Shown here: in pieces, positions 27,774 through 36,669 of the stretch
Layout of the letters: every line of letters begins with the position of its first letter
Numbering within the stretch: position 1 is the first letter of the stretch
DNA from: Candidatus Woesebacteria bacterium RIFCSPHIGHO2_01_FULL_38_10
Lineage (GTDB): Bacteria > Patescibacteriota > Microgenomatia > UBA8517
Assembly: GCA_001792215.1 (NCBI GenBank)
Contig: MGGC01000027.1
Span: 270 to 36,938, forward strand
Length of the DNA: 36,669 nucleotides
Direction of reading: 5' to 3'
Made by a program: the position numbers and the translations under genes
Notes under the pieces: model-generated
Told to the model about the DNA's origin: nothing
Database searches by the model: none
The model's input: the letters and a program-made list of their open reading frames with translations, nothing else

Positions 27774-29594
27774 TTAGTTTTCGTAAATTTCAAACGCACG
27801 CTTTCCATCTAGGAAACTTATTAATTTTAATCTAACCCAGCCTTCAGGAAAGTTGTTAGGACTACTAACCAGAAGGCATCTTGCGGAGTGACAGTCGACT
27901 ATTTTTTTACTTTCCAAAATGAATTCTTTACTTCTCTCTCTTTCCTTAACCTGCCAGTCGTTCACAAAATAGAATTTGTCAAACGCATCCACCCACCACC
28001 AGTTTGATTGATTAAAGCGTATTAAGTTAGAATCACTTCTATATTTTTCAGGATCCCAATTCCAATAGAAAAGAAAAAACTCGTGAGGTTCACCATATTT
28101 TTTTGTGATAATGATCTTATCGTACTTATCATAATTTTCCTTGGCATAATTAACCACTTCCTCGTACCCATACTGCCAACTCCATGAATAATTTTTTCTA
28201 TAATCTCCAAGATATTTTGATAAATAATTTGCAAGTGATATCGTTACTACAATGATATATATCATTGTAGTAATAACCTTCGCCTTATATCTGAGTTTAT
28301 TTAACAACCAAAATGCACTCACAGAGGTTAGTATCATTGGAACAGGCAGAAAGGTGACAGAACGAAGAACATGAGGAGCCTCCCGCGTTAAACTTGACGA
28401 TATCGGAGCCAGAAATAACCAAGCTACAATAAGAAAATGTTTTAACCAACTCCCGCCTCTAGATTGTGCATAAAAAGATTTTAGGGCACGCTTCAGAATC
28501 AACACAAATCCCAAATAAAAAAGGGGTAAATTGATCAGGTATAAAAGTCCATGGTTTGGAAGACTAAACTGGTAATGACTTCCTCCGTTAATAAAAAGAA
28601 AATAAGGAGTGAAGTGTGACAGATAATTCTTTGAAAATTGTGTAGTAAAATATACGGGACGGTTGTAGATCAACCTTGCCAAACCTGGATTCAAATCTGA
28701 ACTTTTCCTAGACTCAATAATTTTGCCTATTGCGCCAAGATCTATAATTGATACTTTTCCATACCTCGCTTGACCAGAAGCACTAAAAAGTTGGAAAAAC
28801 ATGGGTATGAAGAAGAAGGCAATAGGTAATAGAAAATAGCAAATAGTCTTTTTATGCGCCTTCGCAGAAAACCACGATCGCAAGCTCGTGGGAGCCCCAT
28901 TGAAATTCTTACACTTTTTTCTAAATATGAAAACTGATACAACTAGAAAAAGCGGAGTAAAAATTCGGTAGGAATTGTATGTCCAAACGGTCAGGCCGAG
29001 GAAAAGTGTGGAAAGTAGAAAGTAGTATGTATTACGGGAAGATGCCTTTAAGAAAAAATAAACACCGGTTACAAAAAAGGTGAGCGCCAAGTTTGCTTCA
29101 AAGGCAGCACGCGAGAGGAATAAACTCCAAGGTTCTACAGCCACAAGAAGCGAGGAAAGAAGTGCGATACCCTCCCCATTTAAATAATATATATTGCGTC
29201 CAGAATTCCTGTTCCGGTTTTTGGAGAACAATTCTTTCGTAAGTAAATATGTAAACAACACTGTCACTATTCCTGATAACAGCGAGAGAAAACGGACAGC
29301 AAAAGTATTTAACCCGAATAAAAATTCGGAGATTGCGGTCAAATAAATATAGACAGGAAGTTTATAATCTCCATAGGCCCTAAAAATTATCGGAAAGTTA
29401 ATCCCCCATTCGTCTTTAGCGGTTTTTAAAATTGAGTAAGCATTATAACCGTGAGAAACTTCATCCCAGTTCAAAGATGGAGGCATTTGGTTAATTACCA
29501 CAAATCTCAATAATGCGGCAATTATAACAATTGAAACTATGGCCCAGTGATTGTTAAAAAACACTCTAATTTGTCTTGGCATATAATTCCCCAA
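27774..29594 (-). CDS. GT39/ArnT-like GT-C glycosyltransferase, paralog 3
   Basis: NWDEVSHGYNAYSILKTAKDEWGINFPIIFRAYGDYKLPVYIYL. Confidence 0.88.
   Translation of the reverse strand: MGNYMPRQIRVFFNNHWAIVSIVIIAALLRFVVINQMPPSLNWDEVSHGYNAYSILKTAKDEWGINFPIIFRAYGDYKLPVYIYLTAISEFLFGLNTFAVRFLSLLSGIVTVLFTYLLTKELFSKNRNRNSGRNIYYLNGEGIALLSSLLVAVEPWSLFLSRAAFEANLALTFFVTGVYFFLKASSRNTYYFLLSTLFLGLTVWTYNSYRIFTPLFLVVSVFIFRKKCKNFNGAPTSLRSWFSAKAHKKTICYFLLPIAFFFIPMFFQLFSASGQARYGKVSIIDLGAIGKIIESRKSSDLNPGLARLIYNRPVYFTTQFSKNYLSHFTPYFLFINGGSHYQFSLPNHGLLYLINLPLFYLGFVLILKRALKSFYAQSRGGSWLKHFLIVAWLFLAPISSSLTREAPHVLRSVTFLPVPMILTSVSAFWLLNKLRYKAKVITTMIYIIVVTISLANYLSKYLGDYRKNYSWSWQYGYEEVVNYAKENYDKYDKIIITKKYGEPHEFFLFYWNWDPEKYRSDSNLIRFNQSNWWWVDAFDKFYFVNDWQVKERERSKEFILESKKIVDCHSARCLLVSSPNNFPEGWVRLKLISFLDGKRAFEIYEN
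28244..28273. repeat. Perfect 30-bp palindrome TTACTACAATGATAT|ATATCATTGTAGTAA
   Basis: Direct reading; no loop; within GT39 paralog 3 TM-helix coding sequence. Confidence 0.95.
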
Positions 29595-31398
29595 ATGGTT
29601 CCACTACTAAAATTGCTGTGTCATTATTTGGATAACTTATTTTATTGACAATGTTCATCCCATCGGGAAACTCTCCCGGCCTCCCAACTAAGAAAGTCGT
29701 AGAATCCAAGTTCAAATCTCGAGGTTCAATTGTCTGAAAAACATATTTCCCCAAAAAATAGCTATCCAGCTGATCCAGAAATGCAAGCTTTTTATCTTTG
29801 TAGCGATTCCAGTCCTTACTGTAATTTTGATAGTCTTTAGGATCCCATTTATTAGCAAAGGCTATATAGATGTGCGGTTCTGAAAGTTTTCGGCTTACAA
29901 TAATTTTGAGTTTATCTTCTGAGTTCTCCCCGAGCCAAGTTGCAACTTCCAAATTCCCATACAACATCCCTTTGGAAGCTACTTGTGGCGATAAAAGAAA
30001 ATATTTTTTCAAAAAAGACCCAAACGATAAAAGAACAATGAAAAAATATAATAAAAGAACAATTCTAGTAAAGTTAGAAGACATTCTCTTATTTAAAATG
30101 TCAATAATTACTGTCACTCCTAACGCCGAAGCGATTTGTATAGCCGGCATCATGATCGCCACCCTGTTTGCGGCATAACCTTTTCCTGTTGTCAGACTGG
30201 CAGGGATCGTCGCCACTAGTATCCAAAAAAGGGTTATCACTCCAATCTTTTCTCTTGGATTTTTCAGAATATAAATTAAAAAACCAATCAAAAAAGGAGT
30301 TTCAAACCAGTAAAGCACCCCTGTTCCGGGAAGCATACCATAAGTTGTCTCCCCTGCACCGTTTTTAAACAGAAATTTTACCGAGAAAAATTGCCTATAA
30401 GTATCTATAAATCTTTTGGCAACAATTTGATATTTATTATGCATAAGCCTAGCCAAGACTGGATTTACCCCCCCTTCTATTGTTATTAACCTTGCAGCGG
30501 CTTGAGCTTCTAATGCCCCTCTAAAAATACTCACGTCTTGTACTCTCCTGCCTGCCCCTTCGGTAAAAGTGTAAACAACAAGAGTAATGAATATGAGACA
30601 GATAATGACGCTAAAAATATAAGCTCGCATAAGTCTGTCTTCGAGGGCGAAAACAAAGCGATCCCGTCTCCGAGATTGATTCGTTACAACTCTCTGCAAC
30701 AACAATTTAAATTCCCTTCTAAACAAAAGTATTAAAAATAAAATCATTAAAGGCGTAACCAACCTTGCCGAATGGTAGGTAAAAAGATTAAGACCGAAAG
30801 TAATAGAAGCTGGAATCAGAAATCTGAAATCTTTAATTCCTTTCAAAAATAAGAAGGTTGAAAGCGGTAAAAAAAAAGTCGTCAAATTTGCCTCAAAAGC
30901 ACCGCGGGAAAGCATGATGTGCCACGGACTAATTGCTAAAAGAAATGCAACGACCAATCCGAGTCGTAAGTTGCCTGTCTGCACAGGCGGGTAAGTTGTA
31001 AGTTGTAAGTATCTCTTGGGCCCTGTAGTTCGAAACCCGAAGTTTAATAACTGCACAACAAGTAAGTAGGTAATATAAACAGCTGCAGATCCTAGGAGAG
31101 CATTCGGAAAGCGAGTCGCAAACTTTGTAAGCCCAAATATTGCAACCGAAGGGATGGTCAAATATGTATAAAGCGGAGCTTTAAAGTCACCGAATGACTC
31201 TAGAGTTAACGGCAAAAAATGTCCCCATTGATCCTGACCCGTTTTCAATAAAGAGTAAGCATCATAACCAAAAGATGCCTCATCCGGAGTAAATCCAACT
31301 GGAATTTTTTGCAAAACAATCACCCTCAACAAAAATCCAAGAATAATTATTCCCCAAAGCCATGAAGACGATTTCCTTAGCGACACGCCTAAATTCAT
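29566..31398 (-). CDS. GT39/ArnT-like GT-C glycosyltransferase, paralog 4
   Basis: TPDEASFGYDAYSLLKTGQDQWGHFLPLTLESFGDFKAPLYTYL; LAISPWHIMLSRGAFEAN; overlaps paralog 3 by ~29 bp. Confidence 0.88.
   Translation of the reverse strand: MNLGVSLRKSSSWLWGIIILGFLLRVIVLQKIPVGFTPDEASFGYDAYSLLKTGQDQWGHFLPLTLESFGDFKAPLYTYLTIPSVAIFGLTKFATRFPNALLGSAAVYITYLLVVQLLNFGFRTTGPKRYLQLTTYPPVQTGNLRLGLVVAFLLAISPWHIMLSRGAFEANLTTFFLPLSTFLFLKGIKDFRFLIPASITFGLNLFTYHSARLVTPLMILFLILLFRREFKLLLQRVVTNQSRRRDRFVFALEDRLMRAYIFSVIICLIFITLVVYTFTEGAGRRVQDVSIFRGALEAQAAARLITIEGGVNPVLARLMHNKYQIVAKRFIDTYRQFFSVKFLFKNGAGETTYGMLPGTGVLYWFETPFLIGFLIYILKNPREKIGVITLFWILVATIPASLTTGKGYAANRVAIMMPAIQIASALGVTVIIDILNKRMSSNFTRIVLLLYFFIVLLSFGSFLKKYFLLSPQVASKGMLYGNLEVATWLGENSEDKLKIIVSRKLSEPHIYIAFANKWDPKDYQNYSKDWNRYKDKKLAFLDQLDSYFLGKYVFQTIEPRDLNLDSTTFLVGRPGEFPDGMNIVNKISYPNNDTAILVVEPFGELYAKTN
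30626..30683. repeat. In-frame insertion in GT39 paralog 4 sharing blocks with the insertion in paralog 1
   Basis: CGCATAAGTCTG...CGAGATTGATTC versus CGCACAAGTCTG...CGAGACTGATTC at 25356-25381. Confidence 0.55.
30973..30988. repeat. In-frame palindrome GCCTGT-ctgc-ACAGGC in GT39 paralog 4, flanked by GTAAGTT repeats
   Basis: Direct reading; resembles the terminal hairpin of MITE-like copies 2 and 3. Confidence 0.6.
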
Positions 31399-31401
31399 AA
31401 A

Positions 31402-32730
31402 TTAAATTATATCCTTTTCGTGTTTTAAAAGTCGAAGAAGAAGTATAAAAACTACGATGTTAATTATGGATAGCGTTTGCGCAAAGACGGGAAATTTATA
31501 AAACCCCTCTAACAAAGGAAAGGGCGGAGCCCAGAACAGGTGATAAAGGTTCAAAAAATGTACTATAGAAAATATTATGTAGGGAATGAGTAATACTGGT
31601 ACAGAACTAAGAAGAAAGGTCGCATAAGGAAAAAACGGATATAGATACCGTTCATGAATCCGTGTCATAAACAAAAAACTTACAAATGTAACAATTAAAA
31701 GCGAAACAAAAATTCGTTCGTTAGTAATCTTTTTTTTAATTAGCCAATAATCTATCCCCACAATCCCCGCCAAAGTTACTAAAAATCCCAAAGCTCTGGC
31801 TGGCAACCCGAGGAACAAAGCGCTATCAAGGGTTTTACTGGAATCGACCAACCACCAGAAATTAAACGCATTCGCAGTCAAATATCCAATTTCTCCCGGA
31901 AGAATTCTTTCTTTGTATAAATTAAAAAGCCAAACAAAAAGATTAAGATGTGGATGAAACCAGAGAGAAATTAAAGTAATAGTTACCAGGCAATAAACAA
32001 AAGCTTTCAACCAATCATTCAATTTATATCTTTTCCAAAAGGCAACAAAACCTAAAACTGGAATAAAAATTCCCAAAGAACCTTTGAATAAAAACGAGAG
32101 CGAGAAAAACAAAACAAATCTCACTAAATTCTTTTCCATTAACGCTAACACTCCCGCTAAGCCCAGCAGGTTAACAACGCTATCAGTTTGTCCCCAAACA
32201 CTGGAGTTGTACCAAATAATCGGATTAGATAACCAAACTACAGTAAGAATTAAAGCTTTCCTTTCATCCTTTGTCTTATTGATAACGTAATGATAGATCA
32301 TTAATCCAATTCCCAAATCAGCGAAAATAGAAGGAAGTTTTACAAGCAAAATCATTCCCTTCAGTTCCCAAAACCAGATAAAACCTGAGGGGAAAATTTT
32401 AATATTATTATTTAAAAACCAAGAAAATCTCTCGACCCACAACCAAACCGTCCTTAACCCGGCAAAAAGCAGGATTGTTAATGGTGGTTGGTTCGGAGCA
32501 GAATATTCCCAGTTCACTTTTTCAAAACTTTCAGAAGGGAAGCCATAAAAACCATTTAGCCCCCTCTCAACCGCCAACTTTCCCCATGAGATGTTGTTGT
32601 TTAAATCCCCGTGGTAAGCAACAAAAATTAAAGAAAGCCTTAGAAACAAAGCCAACGAAAAAATAAGTAGTAGCTTTTTATTTATATTTTTTAACATTAT
32701 CTTTCCCAAAAATCCACAAAAGATAACCAT
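31402..32730 (-). CDS. Gpi18-like mannosyltransferase (GT-C), copy 1
   Basis: WLSNPIIWYNSSVWGQTDSVVNLL; FMTRIHERYLYPFFPYA. Confidence 0.82.
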   Translation of the reverse strand: MVIFCGFLGKIMLKNINKKLLLIFSLALFLRLSLIFVAYHGDLNNNISWGKLAVERGLNGFYGFPSESFEKVNWEYSAPNQPPLTILLFAGLRTVWLWVERFSWFLNNNIKIFPSGFIWFWELKGMILLVKLPSIFADLGIGLMIYHYVINKTKDERKALILTVVWLSNPIIWYNSSVWGQTDSVVNLLGLAGVLALMEKNLVRFVLFFSLSFLFKGSLGIFIPVLGFVAFWKRYKLNDWLKAFVYCLVTITLISLWFHPHLNLFVWLFNLYKERILPGEIGYLTANAFNFWWLVDSSKTLDSALFLGLPARALGFLVTLAGIVGIDYWLIKKKITNERIFVSLLIVTFVSFLFMTRIHERYLYPFFPYATFLLSSVPVLLIPYIIFSIVHFLNLYHLFWAPPFPLLEGFYKFPVFAQTLSIINIVVFILLLRLLKHEKDII

Positions 32731-33949
32731 AAATTATAATATTCAAAACTATTAATGTCCTTTCCACCAATATGTTAGAAAGTAACTCAATAAAAATTTT
32801 GGCTCTTGGCACCCACCAAAAATGATACAAGTTAATTAAGTGAACAAAAGAAACCAGAATAAAAACTTTCCTTACTCTTTTATCTAAACTTGCCAAAAAG
32901 GTAAGCATTAAAAGACTAGGATAAAAATACCTCTCGTGAACCCTCGGAAGAAACATAAAAAAAGTATAAGAAAAAACAACTGATAATAAAGCGAGATTCT
33001 TAAACTCGCCCTTACCCCGTTTTACGTAGATAACTAACAATGACAGATTAATCAAAAAGACAAGAAGACAACCAAGAATATATGATTGTACTCCCAAAAA
33101 AGGAGCTCTTTCTGAAACGTTTGCAAACCCATGCACCAAACCCCAAAAATTAAAGGCATTGGCAACTATATAATCAATTTCCCCAGATAAACTGTCCTTA
33201 TAAAAATTAAATATCCAAGTGATAAGATTAGTTTTCTGAAAAGGCAAATACAACATTAGAACTACGCAAATAAAACTAACAAAACTCCAATAAATATCTT
33301 TCAATCTCACCTTCTTTAACCAAAAAACGAAAAATGGGAGGAAAACAAAAAATGCAGTTGGTTTGGTTAGAAGCGCTAACAAAAATGATAATATTGACAA
33401 AACGTACTTTTTCCTGTAGAGAAGGTAGAAAGATAAGATTAGAGGAAGAGCATAAAGACTGTCTGTTTGACCCCAAAGGCTTGAATTGTAAAAAAACGCC
33501 GGATTAAACGCAAAAAGAGCTGCTGCCAACTTTCCCGCCTTTTCACTCTTTAAATCCTTTAGAAACCGATAAAATATTAAAGAAATCCCCAGATCGGCAA
33601 GTATACCTGGAAGTTTATTGATAAAGTACCATCCCTCATCACTTTCCAACCAAAAAATAAAATTTGATGGGAAAAAAGAAATCTTAAGGTTAATAAACCA
33701 GGAGACATTCCAAATTAGTTTATGAAAATGGGAAGTTAACCAAAAAACGTAAGTCGTGATGGGTGGGTATGTTGGTGGCATCGCATTAACAATTGACCTG
33801 TCATAAAAACCCATTAATCCTCTTTCAAAAAGATCTTTACTCCACCAGTAATAATTAAGAACATCACCATGCTCAGCAAGGGGCGCGATGATAAGCCTAA
33901 GAATTAAAGAAACAATTAATATATGTCCAATTTTGATTTTTTCAAACAT
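32678..33949 (-). CDS. Gpi18-like mannosyltransferase (GT-C), copy 2
   Basis: FNPAFFYNSSLWGQTDSLYALPL; FLPRVHERYFYPSLLML; paralog of the adjacent gene. Confidence 0.82.
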   Translation of the reverse strand: MFEKIKIGHILIVSLILRLIIAPLAEHGDVLNYYWWSKDLFERGLMGFYDRSIVNAMPPTYPPITTYVFWLTSHFHKLIWNVSWFINLKISFFPSNFIFWLESDEGWYFINKLPGILADLGISLIFYRFLKDLKSEKAGKLAAALFAFNPAFFYNSSLWGQTDSLYALPLILSFYLLYRKKYVLSILSFLLALLTKPTAFFVFLPFFVFWLKKVRLKDIYWSFVSFICVVLMLYLPFQKTNLITWIFNFYKDSLSGEIDYIVANAFNFWGLVHGFANVSERAPFLGVQSYILGCLLVFLINLSLLVIYVKRGKGEFKNLALLSVVFSYTFFMFLPRVHERYFYPSLLMLTFLASLDKRVRKVFILVSFVHLINLYHFWWVPRAKIFIELLSNILVERTLIVLNIIIYGYLLWIFGKDNVKKYK

Positions 33950-33973
33950 TAAATCTTCAATTTTTAATATTTG

Positions 33974-35686
33974 CTACTTTCTACAATGAATATTAAGCGG
34001 ATCACTTTCACATTTTGCATCCGGATTTGTTTTATAGCCAACAAAAACTATTTCATCAAGTGGATCTTTAATTTCAAAGCTCTTTGACAAAGAGTGTTCT
34101 TTAGCCTGCGTTTCAGAAAACGTCAGAGAATCACCTACCAGAATCTGTTTTTTATAAATATCCTCTTTCCAGTCTACGTTTCTTGTTTCCAAATTTGCAA
34201 ATTGATAGTGCGAATTAAACTCAGGGTTATTATAATAATTCTCCAAAATGCCAGGGTTCATCTCTTGAGAAATTTCTTGAAACTTATCTGGGGAATACTT
34301 CAAAAAGAAAGCAAGCTGAATATAGATAGGTTTTATTCTTGCTTGGTCTATTACAAAATGTTCATTAGGAGTACTCTCAATTACCTTCGCCAGCTCCTTT
34401 GTTCCATAACCCCAATACTTGGCTTTTTCTTTAGGTAAGAAAACAAAATAACTTCTCCAGAGTAAAAGTAAAGACATAAATATTAGAAGTGTAAAAACGG
34501 GTATAAAAACCTTTTTTGAAAAAATTTCGCCAAACTTAGAAATCCCCAACGCTATCGTTAGGACCATTGGAAACAATAGCGGTAGAGCACGATGAGTTGA
34601 AAAGGGATCCTTAGTCATTGCGGCGGGAATCGGTGCAGTCAAAAGAAGAATCATAACTAATTTAGACCAGTTGCTTTTTCTATCTTTCCAAAGAGCGTAT
34701 AAACCCACAAAATACGGAACAATCATCCAAAAATAAAAAACTGACAATTCCGGGATAGAGCGTTGCATATCAGAGTCAGGTAAAAAAAACAAATTTCTTG
34801 GAGAAAAGTAGGAAAGATACTGCGATAAAAATTCCCTTGCAAAAGACAGCGACAAAGATAGCCAGTGAGGAAAAACTGCATCAAGCTCATTTGCCTGATA
34901 AGCTAAAGCGCCAAAAAAAAGATCACTCTTAGGGAAAAATGCAGGTTTGAAGAGTATAGTTAAATGGGGAATCTCTAAAATAAAGGCGATAGTTAAAAGT
35001 TTGTAAATGTAGTTTCTTACATTGTTCTTAAAAAAAAATTTTCTAAAAACAGACAACGAAGCAATTAGAAAAATCGGGACAAGAAACCGCTCTGTATAGG
35101 CCGCATATGTTGACAAAGAAAAAAACAGTATTGCCAAAACTAAGTAAGAATTTTTCTTAAGACCCAAGAAGAAAAATAACACCCCCAAAGAAAAAAGCAT
35201 TAGTCCCAAACTTACTTCATAACCTATTCGAGAATAAAAAAAACTCCAAGGAGAAATAACTAGAACCAAAACGGCAATTATTGATAATTTTTTAGAGTTT
35301 TTTACTTTGAAGCTTCTACATAGAAAATATACAGGGAAAGCCACAAACAGTCCAAATAAACAAGAAGCAAACCTGACTGCAAAAATATTTAGACCCAAAA
35401 GCCAAATAAAAGGGATCGTTAGATAAGTAAAAAGTGGTGGGTTATATGATCCGTAAAACCTCAGTACAATGGGAAAAAACTTGCCATACTCATCTTTAGC
35501 AGTTTGAAGAAGTGAATACGCATTATATCCAGGCAGAGCTTCATCTATATATAAACCGGATGGAATTTTGTCTAATTTATATGTATACAAAAAAATCGCA
35601 GCTAAAAAAACTACACCAAGAATAATTAGTTCGATGTTCTTTGAGCCTTTAACTTTAGTGACTGGCATATATAAGGATTTGGACAA
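33974..35686 (-). CDS. GT39/ArnT-like GT-C glycosyltransferase, paralog 5
   Basis: YIDEALPGYNAYSLLQTAKDEYGKFFPIVLRFYGSYNPPLFTYL; VISPWSFFYSRIGYEVS. Confidence 0.88.
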   Translation of the reverse strand: MSKSLYMPVTKVKGSKNIELIILGVVFLAAIFLYTYKLDKIPSGLYIDEALPGYNAYSLLQTAKDEYGKFFPIVLRFYGSYNPPLFTYLTIPFIWLLGLNIFAVRFASCLFGLFVAFPVYFLCRSFKVKNSKKLSIIAVLVLVISPWSFFYSRIGYEVSLGLMLFSLGVLFFFLGLKKNSYLVLAILFFSLSTYAAYTERFLVPIFLIASLSVFRKFFFKNNVRNYIYKLLTIAFILEIPHLTILFKPAFFPKSDLFFGALAYQANELDAVFPHWLSLSLSFAREFLSQYLSYFSPRNLFFLPDSDMQRSIPELSVFYFWMIVPYFVGLYALWKDRKSNWSKLVMILLLTAPIPAAMTKDPFSTHRALPLLFPMVLTIALGISKFGEIFSKKVFIPVFTLLIFMSLLLLWRSYFVFLPKEKAKYWGYGTKELAKVIESTPNEHFVIDQARIKPIYIQLAFFLKYSPDKFQEISQEMNPGILENYYNNPEFNSHYQFANLETRNVDWKEDIYKKQILVGDSLTFSETQAKEHSLSKSFEIKDPLDEIVFVGYKTNPDAKCESDPLNIHCRK

Positions 35687-36416
35687 AAACCAACAAATAA
35701 AGAGATAAAAATAAAATGCAAACAGTCCGTTTTTTTATTTTCGAAAGTTTTCCCGCACTTTTATCTAATCTCTCTAAACCAACTGTACTGGCAACTGCGA
35801 AAAAAGGGAAAAGCAAGAAGGGTCCAATCTTACTGTCGTGACCAATCAGTGATAAGAAAAAAACCGGTATAATAAAACTTGTCACTAATAGTTGTTTACT
35901 TTTCTCAATTATCAAAAAATAACCAAGTGCAAAAAAAGGGAAGAGCAAATAGGGAAATTTCTCAAACTCTTGAGTCCCGACTCTCTCACGCGGATGGTTC
36001 GCAAAAAAATACAGATTTGGATCAACTGCTTCTGACAAATTATATAAAATCCGAAAAAAAGAGATTGATTCAGGACGCCCCTCAAACCAATGTGCAAGCG
36101 GAATCCAAACGGGTTTATTAACTAAAGTAAACTTAACCGGAGGGTACTCCTTCAGTCTCATATCGCGTACTCTAATATCATCATTTGAGAGATTAACGAG
36201 CGATTTAACATAAGTAATCCGGTATTGAAAAGTACCAAGAAAAAGTAAAACTACTATAGATATATACTTTTTATACCTACAATCGTTACATCTAAAAGTG
36301 AGGTAGAGGGTAAAAGTAGAAACAACTAAAAGTGCAAAGACAACCAGACTTCTATCAAATATTCTCCAAATCCAAGGATTTAAGAAAGTAACAAGAAAAA
36401 ATATTTTCCATCTCAT
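35655..36416 (-). CDS. Multi-TM membrane protein of unknown function
   Basis: 253-aa hydrophobic ORF in operon with neighbours; start at 36416 follows closely on the stop of the upstream gene. Confidence 0.65.
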   Translation of the reverse strand: MRWKIFFLVTFLNPWIWRIFDRSLVVFALLVVSTFTLYLTFRCNDCRYKKYISIVVLLFLGTFQYRITYVKSLVNLSNDDIRVRDMRLKEYPPVKFTLVNKPVWIPLAHWFEGRPESISFFRILYNLSEAVDPNLYFFANHPRERVGTQEFEKFPYLLFPFFALGYFLIIEKSKQLLVTSFIIPVFFLSLIGHDSKIGPFLLFPFFAVASTVGLERLDKSAGKLSKIKKRTVCILFLSLYLLVFVQILIYASH

Positions 36417-36422
36417 TGTCAG

Positions 36423-36669
36423 TTAAAATTTTGTAACAAGATAAAAAGCTGGTTCGCCAGAAGGGTAGGAAATTGCCTTAACAAGTTTTAAGTCTGACGG
36501 GATTCTTTCTGGCTCTTTTACCAAATTTATATTTATTTCTTTCGCATTTGCCAGATAAAGAGTATCTGGGGTTAAAACTTTGCCCCAATCATAAAAGCTA
36601 CCATCAATTTGAGGGGAACCAAAGTAAAATTTATCTATATGTGATACCTTACCGAATCCGGATAATTCA
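36423..36669 (-). CDS. C-terminus of another GT39/ArnT-like protein, runs off right edge
   Basis: Frame ends ...PDTLYLANAKEININLVKEPERIPSDLKLVKAISYPSGEPAFYLVTKF*, like the C-termini of the other GT39 paralogs. Confidence 0.65.
   Translation of the reverse strand, partial: ELSGFGKVSHIDKFYFGSPQIDGSFYDWGKVLTPDTLYLANAKEININLVKEPERIPSDLKLVKAISYPSGEPAFYLVTKF

Noticed and set aside
1-36669. CRISPR array, rRNA or tRNA genes
   Set aside because: No regularly spaced direct repeats with unique spacers, no recognisable rRNA segment, and no cloverleaf with CCA-proximal stem or GTTCRA T-loop seen on either strand.
1-36669. Alternative genetic code (UGA recoded, as in SR1/Gracilibacteria)
   Set aside because: All major ORFs stay open over full domain lengths and end at plausible positions under the standard bacterial code, some at UGA.

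Overview
The 36.7-kb AT-rich window is a densely packed, almost entirely minus-strand envelope-glycan biosynthesis locus. It contains GT2 and GT4 glycosyltransferases, GDP-mannose 4,6-dehydratase, an NAD-dependent epimerase, a SAM methyltransferase, a Wzx-type flippase, and an unusually large set of GT-C membrane enzymes: five complete and one partial GT39/ArnT-like paralogs, two Gpi18-like, one PIG-V-like and one giant AftD-like protein. The gene style suggests a Patescibacteria/Microgenomates-like bacterium; this is inference only. The only convincing plus-strand gene is a REP-associated tyrosine transposase (RAYT). The main unexpected signal is a set of palindromic or structured repeats. 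(i) Three copies of a 199-239 bp MITE-like element have terminal inverted repeats (TACAAGTTTC...), conserved covarying hairpins and apparent 5-bp target duplications. (ii) A 100-bp two-hairpin element lies in the same reading frame inside two unrelated proteins and adds the same ~33-aa peptide to each, resembling Rickettsia palindromic elements. (iii) A covarying stem-loop, GAGAAT(n)CC-[variable stem]-GGATGAAT, is shared by (i), (ii) and a hairpin before a start codon. (iv) Further hairpin-rich in-frame insertions sit in loops of the GT39 paralogs. (v) The RAYT gene carries REP-like 28-mers upstream and inside the gene that differ by an exact 9-bp inversion, plus a degenerate copy downstream. 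All calls come from reading the sequence; no database search or folding program was run.
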